Shown here one piece after another: positions 26,837-36,029 of a stretch of 64,000 nt of DNA (within the stretch, counting starts at the first letter, position 1; every line of letters starts with the position of its first letter). The stretch lies in the NCBI RefSeq assembly GCF_047302285.1, contig NZ_CP154845.1, positions 1,860,001 through 1,924,000 of the forward strand, given 5' to 3'. Source of the DNA: Robertmurraya sp047302285. Lineage in GTDB: Bacteria > Bacillota > Bacilli > Bacillales > Cytobacillaceae. The notes under the pieces were generated by a model that was given only the letters and a program-made list of their open reading frames with translations, did not search any database and was not told the DNA's origin. The position numbers were made by a program, and so were the translations under genes.

Positions 26837-27709
26837 TTATCTTTCAATCGGTCTCTTATTTTCATCAAGTGTAAAACCTTCACCAAGCACATCATGCACG
26901 ATGCTCACCGATACAAAAGCATGTGGGTCTACCGACGTAATCAAATTTTTCAATCGAACAATTTCATTACGTCCAACTACACAGTACAATACATCTCGCT
27001 CTTGTTTTGTAAAAGAACCATGCCCCTTTAGGACAGTAACACCCCGGTCCATCTCCTGCATAATTTTTGCGGAAATCTCTTCATTTTGTTCAGAAATAAT
27101 CATCGCTCCTCTAGCAGAGTAAGCACCTTCCTGCATAAAATCAATGACCTTAGCCCCGACAAAGACAGCGACTAATGTGTACATTGCTTCACGATGAGAC
27201 AAATAGAAAATAAGTGAGAGTGTGATGACGACAGCATCAAACATAAACATCGTCTTTCCCATGCTCCAACCGATATATTTTTGGGCAAGCCTTGCAATAA
27301 TATCGACACCACCGGTTGTGCCACCAAAGCGAAAAATAATTCCTAGACCGATCCCGATAAATACCCCAGCAAAAAGGGCAGCAAGCGCTAAATCATCATG
27401 TAAAGGGATTTGAAATTGGTAACGCTGGAATAACCAAAGAAAAACCGATACACTCACAGTACCAATGAGCGTATAGATGAACACATTGCGACCAAGTAGT
27501 TTCCAGCCAATTAAAAATACAGGAATATTTAAAAGTAAATTTGTGTAAGATGGGTCGAATTTATATAGGAAGTAAAGCAACAGGGTAATACCTGTGAAGC
27601 CTCCTTCTGCTAGGTTATTTTGCATATTAAAGTGGACAATTCCAAATGAAAAAATAGCAGAACCTAGTAATATAAAGAATATATTTTTAATTTTAAGTCC
27701 AAAAGGCAT
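26837..27709 (-). CDS. ypjC: YitT family membrane protein YpjC
   Basis: A 290-residue membrane protein of the YitT family (DUF161 plus C-terminal DUF2179). About five hydrophobic helices fill residues 10-175, including FAGVFIGIGLGIIFRFGG followed by TTGGVDIIARL, a family hallmark. The soluble C-terminal domain (about 205-285) has GVTVLKGHGSFTKQERDVLY. It is encoded opposite to its neighbours, as in B. subtilis relative to its cluster. Transport substrate is unknown. Confidence 0.9.
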   Translation of the reverse strand: MPFGLKIKNIFFILLGSAIFSFGIVHFNMQNNLAEGGFTGITLLLYFLYKFDPSYTNLLLNIPVFLIGWKLLGRNVFIYTLIGTVSVSVFLWLFQRYQFQIPLHDDLALAALFAGVFIGIGLGIIFRFGGTTGGVDIIARLAQKYIGWSMGKTMFMFDAVVITLSLIFYLSHREAMYTLVAVFVGAKVIDFMQEGAYSARGAMIISEQNEEISAKIMQEMDRGVTVLKGHGSFTKQERDVLYCVVGRNEIVRLKNLITSVDPHAFVSVSIVHDVLGEGFTLDENKRPIER

Positions 27710-27875
27710 TTTGGTATTCCTCTCTTTCGCAAACTACGTTCAAAACGCCTTAATTATAAGGGAAGCAAATAAAAATGACAACAATTGGAGAAAGAAAAAA
27801 TATTTGTAAAAGCTACCGTTATTATTTAATATTAACTTTAATGACTAACATTTGTAATGGGAGTGGGTTTCACAC

Positions 27876-28217
27876 GTGACAAAGAATAAGACGATAAAAG
27901 AGCTTCAATTAGAAGTAGATACATACATAAGCCAATTTAAAGAAGGCTATTTTAGCCCTTTAGCGATGATGGCAAGAATGACAGAAGAATTAGGGGAATT
28001 GGCTCGTGAAGTCAATCATCATTATGGTGAGAAACCAAAGAAAGCATCAGAAGATGAAAAAACGATTGAAGAAGAATTAGGTGATTTACTTTTTGTGATC
28101 ACTTGTTTTGCTAACTCTCTTAATATTGATTTAGAAGAGGCTCATGATCGAGTGATGCACAAGTTTAATACGAGAGATATAAATCGTTGGACAAGGATAG
28201 AAAATACAGAGGAGTGA
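27876..28217 (+). CDS. ypjD: MazG-like nucleotide pyrophosphohydrolase YpjD
   Basis: A 113-residue all-alpha NTP pyrophosphohydrolase. The MazG-type metal-binding pattern is present: EELGELAREV (about 37-46) and EEELGDLLFVI (about 63-73). Such enzymes hydrolyse nucleoside triphosphates to monophosphates and pyrophosphate and may clear abnormal nucleotides. It starts with GTG at 27876 and begins the ypjD-dapB-mgsA-bshB1-bshA-cca-birA run, as in B. subtilis. Confidence 0.92.
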   Translation: MTKNKTIKELQLEVDTYISQFKEGYFSPLAMMARMTEELGELAREVNHHYGEKPKKASEDEKTIEEELGDLLFVITCFANSLNIDLEEAHDRVMHKFNTRDINRWTRIENTEE

Positions 28218-28223
28218 TGTTTG

Positions 28224-29024
28224 GTGAGCAGTATTACAGTAATTATAGCTGGACCAAGAGGGCGAATGGGGAGAGAAGCTGTACAACTGGTTGAAAGAAC
28301 AGAAAACTATCAACTGGTGGCTGCGATTGATTATAAATATGATGGAAAACTACTTCAAGATGTTGAAGGATTCGGCTCTCTAAAAGTACCGGTTTACGGA
28401 GATATTGAAAAATGCCTTGCTACAGTTGAGGCAGATGTATTAATCGATTTAACGACACCTGAGATAGGAATGCATCACACAAAAACTGCTCTATTACATG
28501 GTGTTAGACCAGTGGTTGGGACAACTGGTTTTTCGAAAGAGGATTTAGAAGAGCTCCAATCGATTTGCGAAGAGAGAGAATTGGGATGTATTATTGCGCC
28601 TAATTTTGCTATTGGGGCTGTACTTATGATGAAATTCTCGCAACTGGCTGGAAAGTACTTTAATGATGTTGAAATCATTGAGTTACATCATGATCAGAAG
28701 CTCGATGCACCATCTGGGACTGCTGTAAAAACAGCACAAATGATTTCCGATGTTAGAGAGCAGAAAATCCAGGGTCACCCGAATGAAAAAGAAACCATCC
28801 AAGGAGCAAGGGGAGCGGACTTTGAAGGAATGCATATTCACTCTGTTCGCTTACCTGGTTTAATTGCACATCAGCAAGTGATGTTCGGTTCAGATGGACA
28901 AACACTCACGATTCGACATGATTCTTATAATCGGGCGTCCTTTATGTCAGGTGTCAAGCTTGCAGTTGATACTATAGTAAAATTAGACACTTTTGTTTAC
29001 GGTCTTGAAAATATCATCGAATAA
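28224..29024 (+). CDS. dapB: 4-hydroxy-tetrahydrodipicolinate reductase
   Basis: DapB carries out the NAD(P)H-dependent reduction in lysine and diaminopimelate synthesis, needed for peptidoglycan and for spore dipicolinate. The 266-residue protein has the nucleotide motif GPRGRMGREAV (about 8-18), VGTTGFSKEDL and the substrate motif ELHHDQKLDAPSGTA (about 152-166). Adjacent TTG (28221) and GTG (28224) codons are possible starts. GTG is favoured by its spacing from GGAG at 28211. Confidence 0.97.
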   Translation: MSSITVIIAGPRGRMGREAVQLVERTENYQLVAAIDYKYDGKLLQDVEGFGSLKVPVYGDIEKCLATVEADVLIDLTTPEIGMHHTKTALLHGVRPVVGTTGFSKEDLEELQSICEERELGCIIAPNFAIGAVLMMKFSQLAGKYFNDVEIIELHHDQKLDAPSGTAVKTAQMISDVREQKIQGHPNEKETIQGARGADFEGMHIHSVRLPGLIAHQQVMFGSDGQTLTIRHDSYNRASFMSGVKLAVDTIVKLDTFVYGLENIIE

Positions 29025-29044
29025 GTAGAAAAGAGGAGATCGCA

Positions 29045-29461
29045 ATGAATATTGCATTAATCGCCCATGATAAGAAAAAAGACGATATGGTACGATTTGC
29101 AACAGCCTACGAACATATTTTGAAGGAACATACCCTTTTTGGAACGGGAACAACAGGATTGAAAATAATGGAGGCAACGAGATTACAAGTGCATCGATTT
29201 CAGTCAGGACCACTTGGTGGGGACCAAGAAATTGGAGCAATGATCGCCAATAATCAAATGGATGTTGTCTTATTTTTCCGTGATCCGTTGACAGCTCAGC
29301 CTCATGAACCAGATGTTTCAGCATTAATTCGATTATCTGATGTTTATTTAGTCCCCCTTGCGACAAATATGGGAACGGCTGAAGTAATCATTAAAGGATT
29401 AGAGCGTGGAGACCTTTCATGGCGTGAAGTGATTGCAAAACGAAATGGTGAAGTTGAATGA
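29045..29461 (+). CDS. mgsA: Methylglyoxal synthase
   Basis: MgsA converts dihydroxyacetone phosphate to methylglyoxal and phosphate, an overflow bypass of glycolysis. The 138-residue protein has the IALIAHDKKKDDMV start, GTGTTGLKI (phosphate site), SGPLGGDQEIGA with the catalytic Asp, and FFRDPLTAQPHEPD. Its last bases overlap the bshB1 start codon (ATGA). Placing it beside bacillithiol genes is sensible because that thiol helps remove methylglyoxal, as known for Bacillus. Confidence 0.97.
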   Translation: MNIALIAHDKKKDDMVRFATAYEHILKEHTLFGTGTTGLKIMEATRLQVHRFQSGPLGGDQEIGAMIANNQMDVVLFFRDPLTAQPHEPDVSALIRLSDVYLVPLATNMGTAEVIIKGLERGDLSWREVIAKRNGEVE

Positions 29462-30168
29462 TTGAACAATTAGATATTTTAGCTTTTGGTGCCCATGCTG
29501 ATGACGTGGAAATTGGTATGGGTGGTACGATTGCGAAATATGCAGCAAACGGAAAACAAATCGGTATTTGTGATTTAACTCGAGCAGAATTATCTTCTAA
29601 TGGTACGGTTGAAGGAAGACAAATGGAAGCTAGTAGAGCAGCGGAGTTATTAGGAGTTCAAGTCAGAGAAAATCTCCAGCACCGGGATCGAGGGCTCTAT
29701 TTAACAGAGCAAGCAATTAGAGATGTGGTTACGATCATTCGAAAATATCGTCCAAAAGTGGTTTTTACTCCTTACATAGTCGATCGGCATCCTGATCATG
29801 GGAACTGTTCAAAAATTGTGGAAGAGGCCTTTTTTTCTGCTGGGATACGCAAGTTTCATACAGATGATGAATATCCTCCCTTCCGCCCAACAAAACTGGT
29901 ATATTATATGATTAATGGTTTTCACAAGCCGGATTTTGTCATTGATGTCTCAGATTTTATGGAACAAAAATTGGCAAGTTTGAATGCATATGAAAGTCAA
30001 TTTCAAAGCTCAGCTGAAAGCGTGGATACACCTTTAGTTAATGGTTATATTGAGACGGTGGAAGCGAGAGAAAAGCTATTTGGGAAAGAAGTTGGAGTTA
30101 AATTTGCGGAAGGCTTTAAAGTAAAAACACCAATTATGTTAAATAGGGATTTATTAGGAGAGCTATGA
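29458..30168 (+). CDS. bshB1: N-acetylglucosaminyl-malate deacetylase (bacillithiol synthesis)
   Basis: BshB1 removes the acetyl group from GlcNAc-malate, the second step of bacillithiol synthesis. It is a 236-residue LmbE/PIG-L family zinc hydrolase: FGAHADDVEIGMGGTI (about 10-25) holds zinc ligands, and RHPDHGNCSKIVEEAFF (about 108-124) gives the second set. It overlaps mgsA upstream and bshA downstream by four bases each, so the three are translationally linked. Confidence 0.96.
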   Translation: MIEQLDILAFGAHADDVEIGMGGTIAKYAANGKQIGICDLTRAELSSNGTVEGRQMEASRAAELLGVQVRENLQHRDRGLYLTEQAIRDVVTIIRKYRPKVVFTPYIVDRHPDHGNCSKIVEEAFFSAGIRKFHTDDEYPPFRPTKLVYYMINGFHKPDFVIDVSDFMEQKLASLNAYESQFQSSAESVDTPLVNGYIETVEAREKLFGKEVGVKFAEGFKVKTPIMLNRDLLGEL

Positions 30169-31310
30169 TGACGAGGAAATTAAAAATAGGAATTACCTGT
30201 TACCCAACTGTAGGTGGTTCAGGAGTAATCGCCACAGAGCTTGGAAAAATGTTGGCTGAAAAAGGACATGAAATTCATTTCATTTCGTCTAGTCTCCCGT
30301 TCCGCTTAAATAAGATGTATCACAATATTTGTTATCATCAGGTTGAGGTTAACCAATACTCAGTTTTTCAATATCCACCATATGATATCGCACTTGCAAG
30401 TAAAATGGCAGAAGTGATTCAAAGGGAAAACCTAGACATACTTCATGTTCATTATGCGATCCCTCATGCCGTTTGTGCGATATTAGCGAAGCAAATGAGC
30501 GGCAGGGATATTAAAATTGTCACGACTCTTCACGGGACGGATATTACGATTCTTGGCTATGACTTGACATTAACAGATGCGATTCGATTTGGAATTGAAA
30601 AGTCAGATGCAGTTACAGCTGTGTCTAATTCATTAATCCAGCAAACCTATGACTTAATTAATCCAGATAAACAAATTGTGCCGGTCTATAATTTTATTGA
30701 TGAGCGAGTCTATCGAAGAACAGATGCTGCTTATTTGAAGGAAGAATTTGGAATCAAAGACGATGAAAAAGTATTGATCCATGTTAGTAATTTTCGTGCT
30801 GTAAAACGTGTTCCAGATGTCATAAAGGTATTTGCTAAAATAGCGGAGCAGACAAAGGCGAAAATACTACTTATTGGGGATGGACCAGAAATGCCTTTTG
30901 TCTCAAAACTCGTAGATCAACTGAATATTAAAGACAAAGTTCTCTTTTTAGGGAAGCAGGATAATTTAGAGGAACTGTATTCGATTAGTGATTTAATGCT
31001 TCTATTATCTGAAAAAGAAAGCTTCGGACTTGTTGCTTTGGAGGCAATGGCTTGTGGAGTGCCTTGTGTTGGAACGAATATTGGCGGTTTACCAGAAGTG
31101 ATTATGGACGGTGAAACAGGGTACATATGTGAGTTGGGAAATATCGAGGATATTGCCAAAAAGGCATTGCAATTATTGACTGATTCTAGCTTACATAAAC
31201 GTTTTTCACAAGCCTCTATCGCAATAGTATGGGAACGTTTTAGAGCGGAATTGATTGTAGAGCAATACGAGGAACTATATTATGAGACGATTCAAAAGGG
31301 TGAAAAATGA
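30165..31310 (+). CDS. bshA: L-malate glucosyltransferase of bacillithiol synthesis
   Basis: BshA joins N-acetylglucosamine from UDP-GlcNAc to L-malate, the first step in bacillithiol production. The 381-residue GT4 glycosyltransferase has CYPTVGGSGVIATELG near the N-terminus, TTLHGTDITILG (about 119-130), VSNFRAVKRV and the nucleotide-sugar motif ESFGLVALEAMACGVP (about 285-300). It starts ATGATG at 30165, overlapping bshB1, and overlaps cca at its end. Confidence 0.97.
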   Translation: MMTRKLKIGITCYPTVGGSGVIATELGKMLAEKGHEIHFISSSLPFRLNKMYHNICYHQVEVNQYSVFQYPPYDIALASKMAEVIQRENLDILHVHYAIPHAVCAILAKQMSGRDIKIVTTLHGTDITILGYDLTLTDAIRFGIEKSDAVTAVSNSLIQQTYDLINPDKQIVPVYNFIDERVYRRTDAAYLKEEFGIKDDEKVLIHVSNFRAVKRVPDVIKVFAKIAEQTKAKILLIGDGPEMPFVSKLVDQLNIKDKVLFLGKQDNLEELYSISDLMLLLSEKESFGLVALEAMACGVPCVGTNIGGLPEVIMDGETGYICELGNIEDIAKKALQLLTDSSLHKRFSQASIAIVWERFRAELIVEQYEELYYETIQKGEK

Positions 31311-32512
31311 TGAAAACCCCTTTTATAAAAGCATTACCGATTTTAAAGGCAATAGAAGATGCAGGCTATGAAGCTTACTTTGTCGGAGGATCCGTTCGAG
31401 ATCACCTACTTGATAGACAAATCGATGATGTAGATATTGCTACTTCTGCAACCCCAGAAGAGATACAAGCAATTTTTCCTAAAACGATTGATGTAGGTAT
31501 TGCTCACGGAACTGTTGTTGTTCTTTATCAGGGAGAAACATATGAGGTTACCACTTTTCGTAGCGAATCGGATTATGAGGATTTTAGAAGGCCGAATGAA
31601 GTGACCTTTATTCGTTCTTTAGAGGAAGATTTACAGCGCAGAGACTTTACGATGAATGCCATTGCGATGAATAAAGAAGGGAAGATCATAGATCCTTTTA
31701 ACGGTCAGACAGCTATTCAAGATAAGCTCATTAAAACAGTTGGGAATGCTGGTGAGAGATTTCACGAAGATGCCCTTAGAATGATGAGAGCTATACGTTT
31801 TGTCAGCCAACTCTCTTTTTCTCTAGAGCTAGAAACGTATCAAGCCTTAAGGGAGCATAAACAATGGCTAGAAATGATCGCCGTTGAGAGAAAAGCAACT
31901 GAATTTGAAAAGCTGTTACGAGGAGAAAATTATCAGCAAGCACTGATGATTTTAATAGATACAGGAATTTATCAGTACTTACCTGGCTTCGAAGGGAAGG
32001 AAAAAGAACTTATCAGTTTTTCAAAGTTTAACCTTTCTAGTCGATTTACCATTAGTGAGTATTGGGTGTTTCTTCTTTACCATTTTAAGCTAGCACCAAC
32101 AGAAGTTGAGGCATTTTTAAGATGCTGGAAGCTTCCGGTCAAACAAATTCGCAGAGTGAAAACAGGGTTAAGTTGGCTATATCGACGATTAGAGCATGAA
32201 TGGAAACTAGAGGACTTATATCGGGCAGGCGAGGAGCTTGTCATTAGTACGGAACAACTGTTTAACGTCTTGAAAACAAAGGTAATCGATGAAAACATTC
32301 AGACGTTAAAAGACATGCTGGAACAGTTGCCGATAAGAGAGAGAACAGAACTAGCGGTGACCGGTCAAGATTTACTGCAATGGTATCAAATAAAGGGTGG
32401 ACCATGGATTGAAGAAAAACTTTTGGCCATCGAAAAGGCAGTCATTCAGCGGGAAATCGCCAATGACAAGGGACCGATAAAGGAGTGGCTATTTAGATGC
32501 AGTCAACCTTAA
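31307..32512 (+). CDS. cca: CCA-adding tRNA nucleotidyltransferase
   Basis: This enzyme builds or repairs the 3' CCA end of tRNAs. The 401-residue protein is a class II nucleotidyltransferase: FVGGSVRDHLLDRQIDDVDI (about 25-44) holds the catalytic aspartates, RRDFTMNAIAMN and EDALRMMRAIRFVSQL follow, and a helical tRNA-binding C-terminus completes it. Start ATGATG overlaps the bshA stop, and its end overlaps birA by 16 bp. Confidence 0.96.
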   Translation: MMKTPFIKALPILKAIEDAGYEAYFVGGSVRDHLLDRQIDDVDIATSATPEEIQAIFPKTIDVGIAHGTVVVLYQGETYEVTTFRSESDYEDFRRPNEVTFIRSLEEDLQRRDFTMNAIAMNKEGKIIDPFNGQTAIQDKLIKTVGNAGERFHEDALRMMRAIRFVSQLSFSLELETYQALREHKQWLEMIAVERKATEFEKLLRGENYQQALMILIDTGIYQYLPGFEGKEKELISFSKFNLSSRFTISEYWVFLLYHFKLAPTEVEAFLRCWKLPVKQIRRVKTGLSWLYRRLEHEWKLEDLYRAGEELVISTEQLFNVLKTKVIDENIQTLKDMLEQLPIRERTELAVTGQDLLQWYQIKGGPWIEEKLLAIEKAVIQREIANDKGPIKEWLFRCSQP

Positions 32513-33477
32513 GAAAAAAATTGCTTGATGCATTTACTGAACATGATGGTGAGTTCCTCTCAGGACAGTATTTGGCAGACTTAATGGGATGTTCACGGAC
32601 AGCTGTTTGGAAGCATATTGAAGATCTCCGCCATGAAGGCTTTGAACTTGAAGCTGTGAGACGAAAAGGTTATCGAATCATTCAAAAACCAGAGCATGTG
32701 AGCTCCAACGAAATTCGCTTAGGGTTAAAAACAACGATCATCGGTCAGCAAATTCATTATAAAGAATCAGTTGATTCGACGCAAAAAGTGGCCCATCGTC
32801 TTGGTTTGGATAATGCGAAAGAGGGAACGGTCGTCATTGCGGATGAACAAACAGGTGGGAAAGGGAGAATGGATAGACCGTGGCATTCTCCGAAATCTAC
32901 TGGTGTTTGGATGAGTGTTATCTTAAGACCGAAAATTCCCCTTCCAATGGCACCTCAATTAACGTTGTTGACTGCAGTCGCAGTCGTACAAGCGATCGTA
33001 GAAAATACGGGACTTGAACCTCATATAAAATGGCCGAATGATATTTTATTGCACGGAAAGAAAGTGACTGGAATTTTAACAGAATTGCAAGCAGAAGCAG
33101 ATAGAATCCATTCGGTTATTATCGGCATTGGGATCAATGTCAATCAAACAGAGGCTGATTTTCCAGAAGAGTTGCGGTCAATAGCCACTTCACTTTCTAT
33201 TGAAAAAGGGGAAACGGTCAACCGTGCGAGCTTGATTCAAGAGATATTTTCAAAGCTTGAAAAGCTATATCTGATCTATTTAGAAAAAGGCTTCAAACCG
33301 ATTAAGCTTTTGTGGGAAAGCTATGCGATTAGCATCGGTCAAAACATCACGGCTCGGACATTGACTGGGAATATAACAGGTAAAGCACTTGGGATAACGG
33401 ATGATGGAGTCCTACAAATAGAAGACGAAAAAGGTGTCATCCATCATATTTATTCCGCTGACATTGAGCTAGGATAA
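32497..33477 (+). CDS. birA: Biotin-protein ligase and biotin repressor
   Basis: BirA attaches biotin to carboxylases and, with biotinyl-AMP bound, represses biotin genes. The 326-residue protein has an N-terminal winged helix (about 1-65, GCSRTAVWKHIEDLRHEGF). The ligase domain carries the adenylate loop GGKGRMDRPWHSP (about 117-129) and KWPNDILLHGKKVTGIL (about 175-191). The regulatory domain shows it is the bifunctional type. A palindromic terminator overlaps the stop codon. Confidence 0.97.
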   Translation: MQSTLRKKLLDAFTEHDGEFLSGQYLADLMGCSRTAVWKHIEDLRHEGFELEAVRRKGYRIIQKPEHVSSNEIRLGLKTTIIGQQIHYKESVDSTQKVAHRLGLDNAKEGTVVIADEQTGGKGRMDRPWHSPKSTGVWMSVILRPKIPLPMAPQLTLLTAVAVVQAIVENTGLEPHIKWPNDILLHGKKVTGILTELQAEADRIHSVIIGIGINVNQTEADFPEELRSIATSLSIEKGETVNRASLIQEIFSKLEKLYLIYLEKGFKPIKLLWESYAISIGQNITARTLTGNITGKALGITDDGVLQIEDEKGVIHHIYSADIELG

Positions 33478-33497
33478 ATTTATCCTAGCTCTTCTTT
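33468..33497 (+). terminator. Terminator after birA
   Basis: A 24-nt palindrome (AGCTAGGATAAA with TTTATCCTAGCT) is followed by a T-rich tract. Confidence 0.85.
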
Positions 33498-33534
33498 TAT
33501 GAGAAGTACAATTTAGTAGTAATTATCCTGAAAT

Positions 33535-33705
33535 TTGATATAATTTCTTTGCGGGCAGTATCATTTTGAACTGCACCTTGTTTGAAATCTTTTTAAAATG
33601 AATAATTATCTGCCTAGATCCAGATGGACAGGGACAGAGGGATGAAACAAACATATCGATACAAAGGGATCCTTCTGCCATTTTAAGGATGCCTTTTTTT
33701 GTTTA
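33535..33705 (+). promoter_or_regulatory. panBCD promoter and attenuator-like leader
   Basis: TGATATAAT at about 33535-33543 is a good extended -10. About 120 nt downstream a 12-bp hairpin with one G-G mismatch (33661-33672 with 33684-33695) runs into seven T residues, all before panB. This looks like an intrinsic terminator in the leader. A 'pan' RNA motif has been reported upstream of pan genes in Firmicutes. I cannot align it here, so the regulator is left open. Confidence 0.5.
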
Positions 33706-33738
33706 TCTCCTCTTCCGACTTGAAAAGGAGGAAAAAAG

Positions 33739-34571
33739 ATGAGAAGTACGACCGATTTTCAAAAAATGAAAAAGGAAAAAGAAAAGATCGTCATGTTGAC
33801 TGCCTATGACTCTCCGTCAGCAAAATTAGCGGAACAAGCTAGGGTGGACGTAATCCTTGTCGGCGATTCTCTTGGAATGGTTGTATTAGGCTATGATTCA
33901 ACTGTTTCCGTCACAATGGAGGATATGATTCACCACGGGAAAGCGGTAAGAAGGGGAGCAAAGGAAACAAGCATTATCATTGACATGCCGTTTATGAGCT
34001 ACCACTTATCAATAAGAGATACACTTCTAAATGCCACAAAGCTCATTCAAGATACCGGTGCAAATGCAGTCAAGGTAGAAGGGGCAGAAGACGTTATTGA
34101 ACATATAAAAGCGCTAACACTAGCGGGAATTCCTGTCTGCGCACATCTTGGTTTAACGCCTCAGTCAGTAGGTGTTTTAGGAGGCTATAAGGTGCAAGGG
34201 AAGAACGCAACTGCAGCTAGGAAGCTGATAGAGGATGCGAAAAAATGTGAAGAGGCTGGAGCATTCATGCTGGTCCTTGAATGTGTGCCGAAGCAATTAG
34301 CAAAAGAAATCTCACAAGTTTTATCGATTCCGACGATTGGGATTGGTGCTGGAGTAGAGACCGATGGCCAAGTCTTGGTTTATCATGATTTGTTAATGTA
34401 TGGAGTTGAAAGGCTTCCAAAATTTGCGAAGCCATATGCGAATATGAATGTAGAGATCCAAAAAGGAATAGAAGATTATATTTCAGAAGTAAAACAGCAG
34501 AGCTTTCCATCCGATCCCTATAGCTTTACGATGAAAGAGGAAGAATTGATGGGGCTTTACGGGGGAAAAGC

Positions 34572-34575
<4 letters not shown>
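33739..34575 (+). CDS. panB: Ketopantoate hydroxymethyltransferase
   Basis: PanB makes ketopantoate from 2-oxoisovalerate and methylene-tetrahydrofolate, the first step to pantothenate and coenzyme A. The 278-residue barrel protein has MLTAYDSPSAKLAE, VGDSLGMVVLGYDSTVSV (about 42-59, metal ligand Asp) and NAVKVEGAE. The ATG at 33739 follows AAAAGGAGG. It overlaps panC by four bases and leads the panBCD operon. Confidence 0.97.
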
Positions 34576-35420
<845 letters not shown>

Positions 35421-35451
35421 ATAATATACAACCATGAATGGGGGAAGCATC

Positions 35452-35835
35452 ATGTTTCGTACGATGATGAATGGAAAAATTCACCGTGCTCGTGTAACAG
35501 AAGCAAATTTAAATTACGTGGGAAGCATTACAATTGATGAAGAAATATTAGAAGCCGTTGGAATGGTACCAAATGAAAAGGTGCAGATCGTCAATAATCA
35601 TAATGGCGCACGCTTTGAGACTTACATTATACCTGGAAAAAGAGGAAGTCGTGTGATTTGTATTAATGGTGCGGCTGCTCGGCTTGTTCAAGAAGGAGAT
35701 GTGGTCATTATTATCTCCTATGCGTTAGTGGCAGAAGAAAAACTATCTACACACCAGCCAAAAGTGGCGATTATGAATGAAAACAATGATATCGTAGAAT
35801 TACTTCATGCGGAACCAGAAAAGACCATACTTTAA
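35452..35835 (+). CDS. panD: Aspartate 1-decarboxylase proenzyme
   Basis: PanD decarboxylates aspartate to beta-alanine, the partner substrate for PanC. The 127-residue proenzyme cleaves itself at Gly24-Ser25, seen here as YVGSITID, to make the pyruvoyl group. NGAAARL is the conserved C-terminal motif. The ATG at 35452 after GGGGGAAG gives the normal family length. An upstream in-frame ATG would add six residues without a ribosome site. Confidence 0.97.
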   Translation: MFRTMMNGKIHRARVTEANLNYVGSITIDEEILEAVGMVPNEKVQIVNNHNGARFETYIIPGKRGSRVICINGAAARLVQEGDVVIIISYALVAEEKLSTHQPKVAIMNENNDIVELLHAEPEKTIL

Positions 35836-35844
35836 CTAAACAAG

Positions 35845-35889
35845 CCTTTGTCAGTTGCACTTTTCAATGTATAACTGGCAAAGGTTTTT
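35845..35889 (+). terminator. Terminator after panD
   Basis: A 12-bp stem with one mismatch (35845-35856 with 35873-35884), then a T5 tract. Confidence 0.85.
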
Positions 35890-36029
35890 AATTCGCTTTC
35901 CTGTTGATAACTGTTTATGATAAAGTGGAAGCACAGATGCAGTTTACGATGATAAAACGGCAATCATATTAAAAAGTACTCCTTCAAAATGTATATTTAT
36001 GAGATTTTGAAGGATAGAGGTGTATAGAA

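Noticed and set aside
26829..27809. Plus-strand open frames across the ypjC region
   Set aside because: They are shadows of the minus-strand YitT-family gene ypjC, whose membrane helices and family motif are clear.
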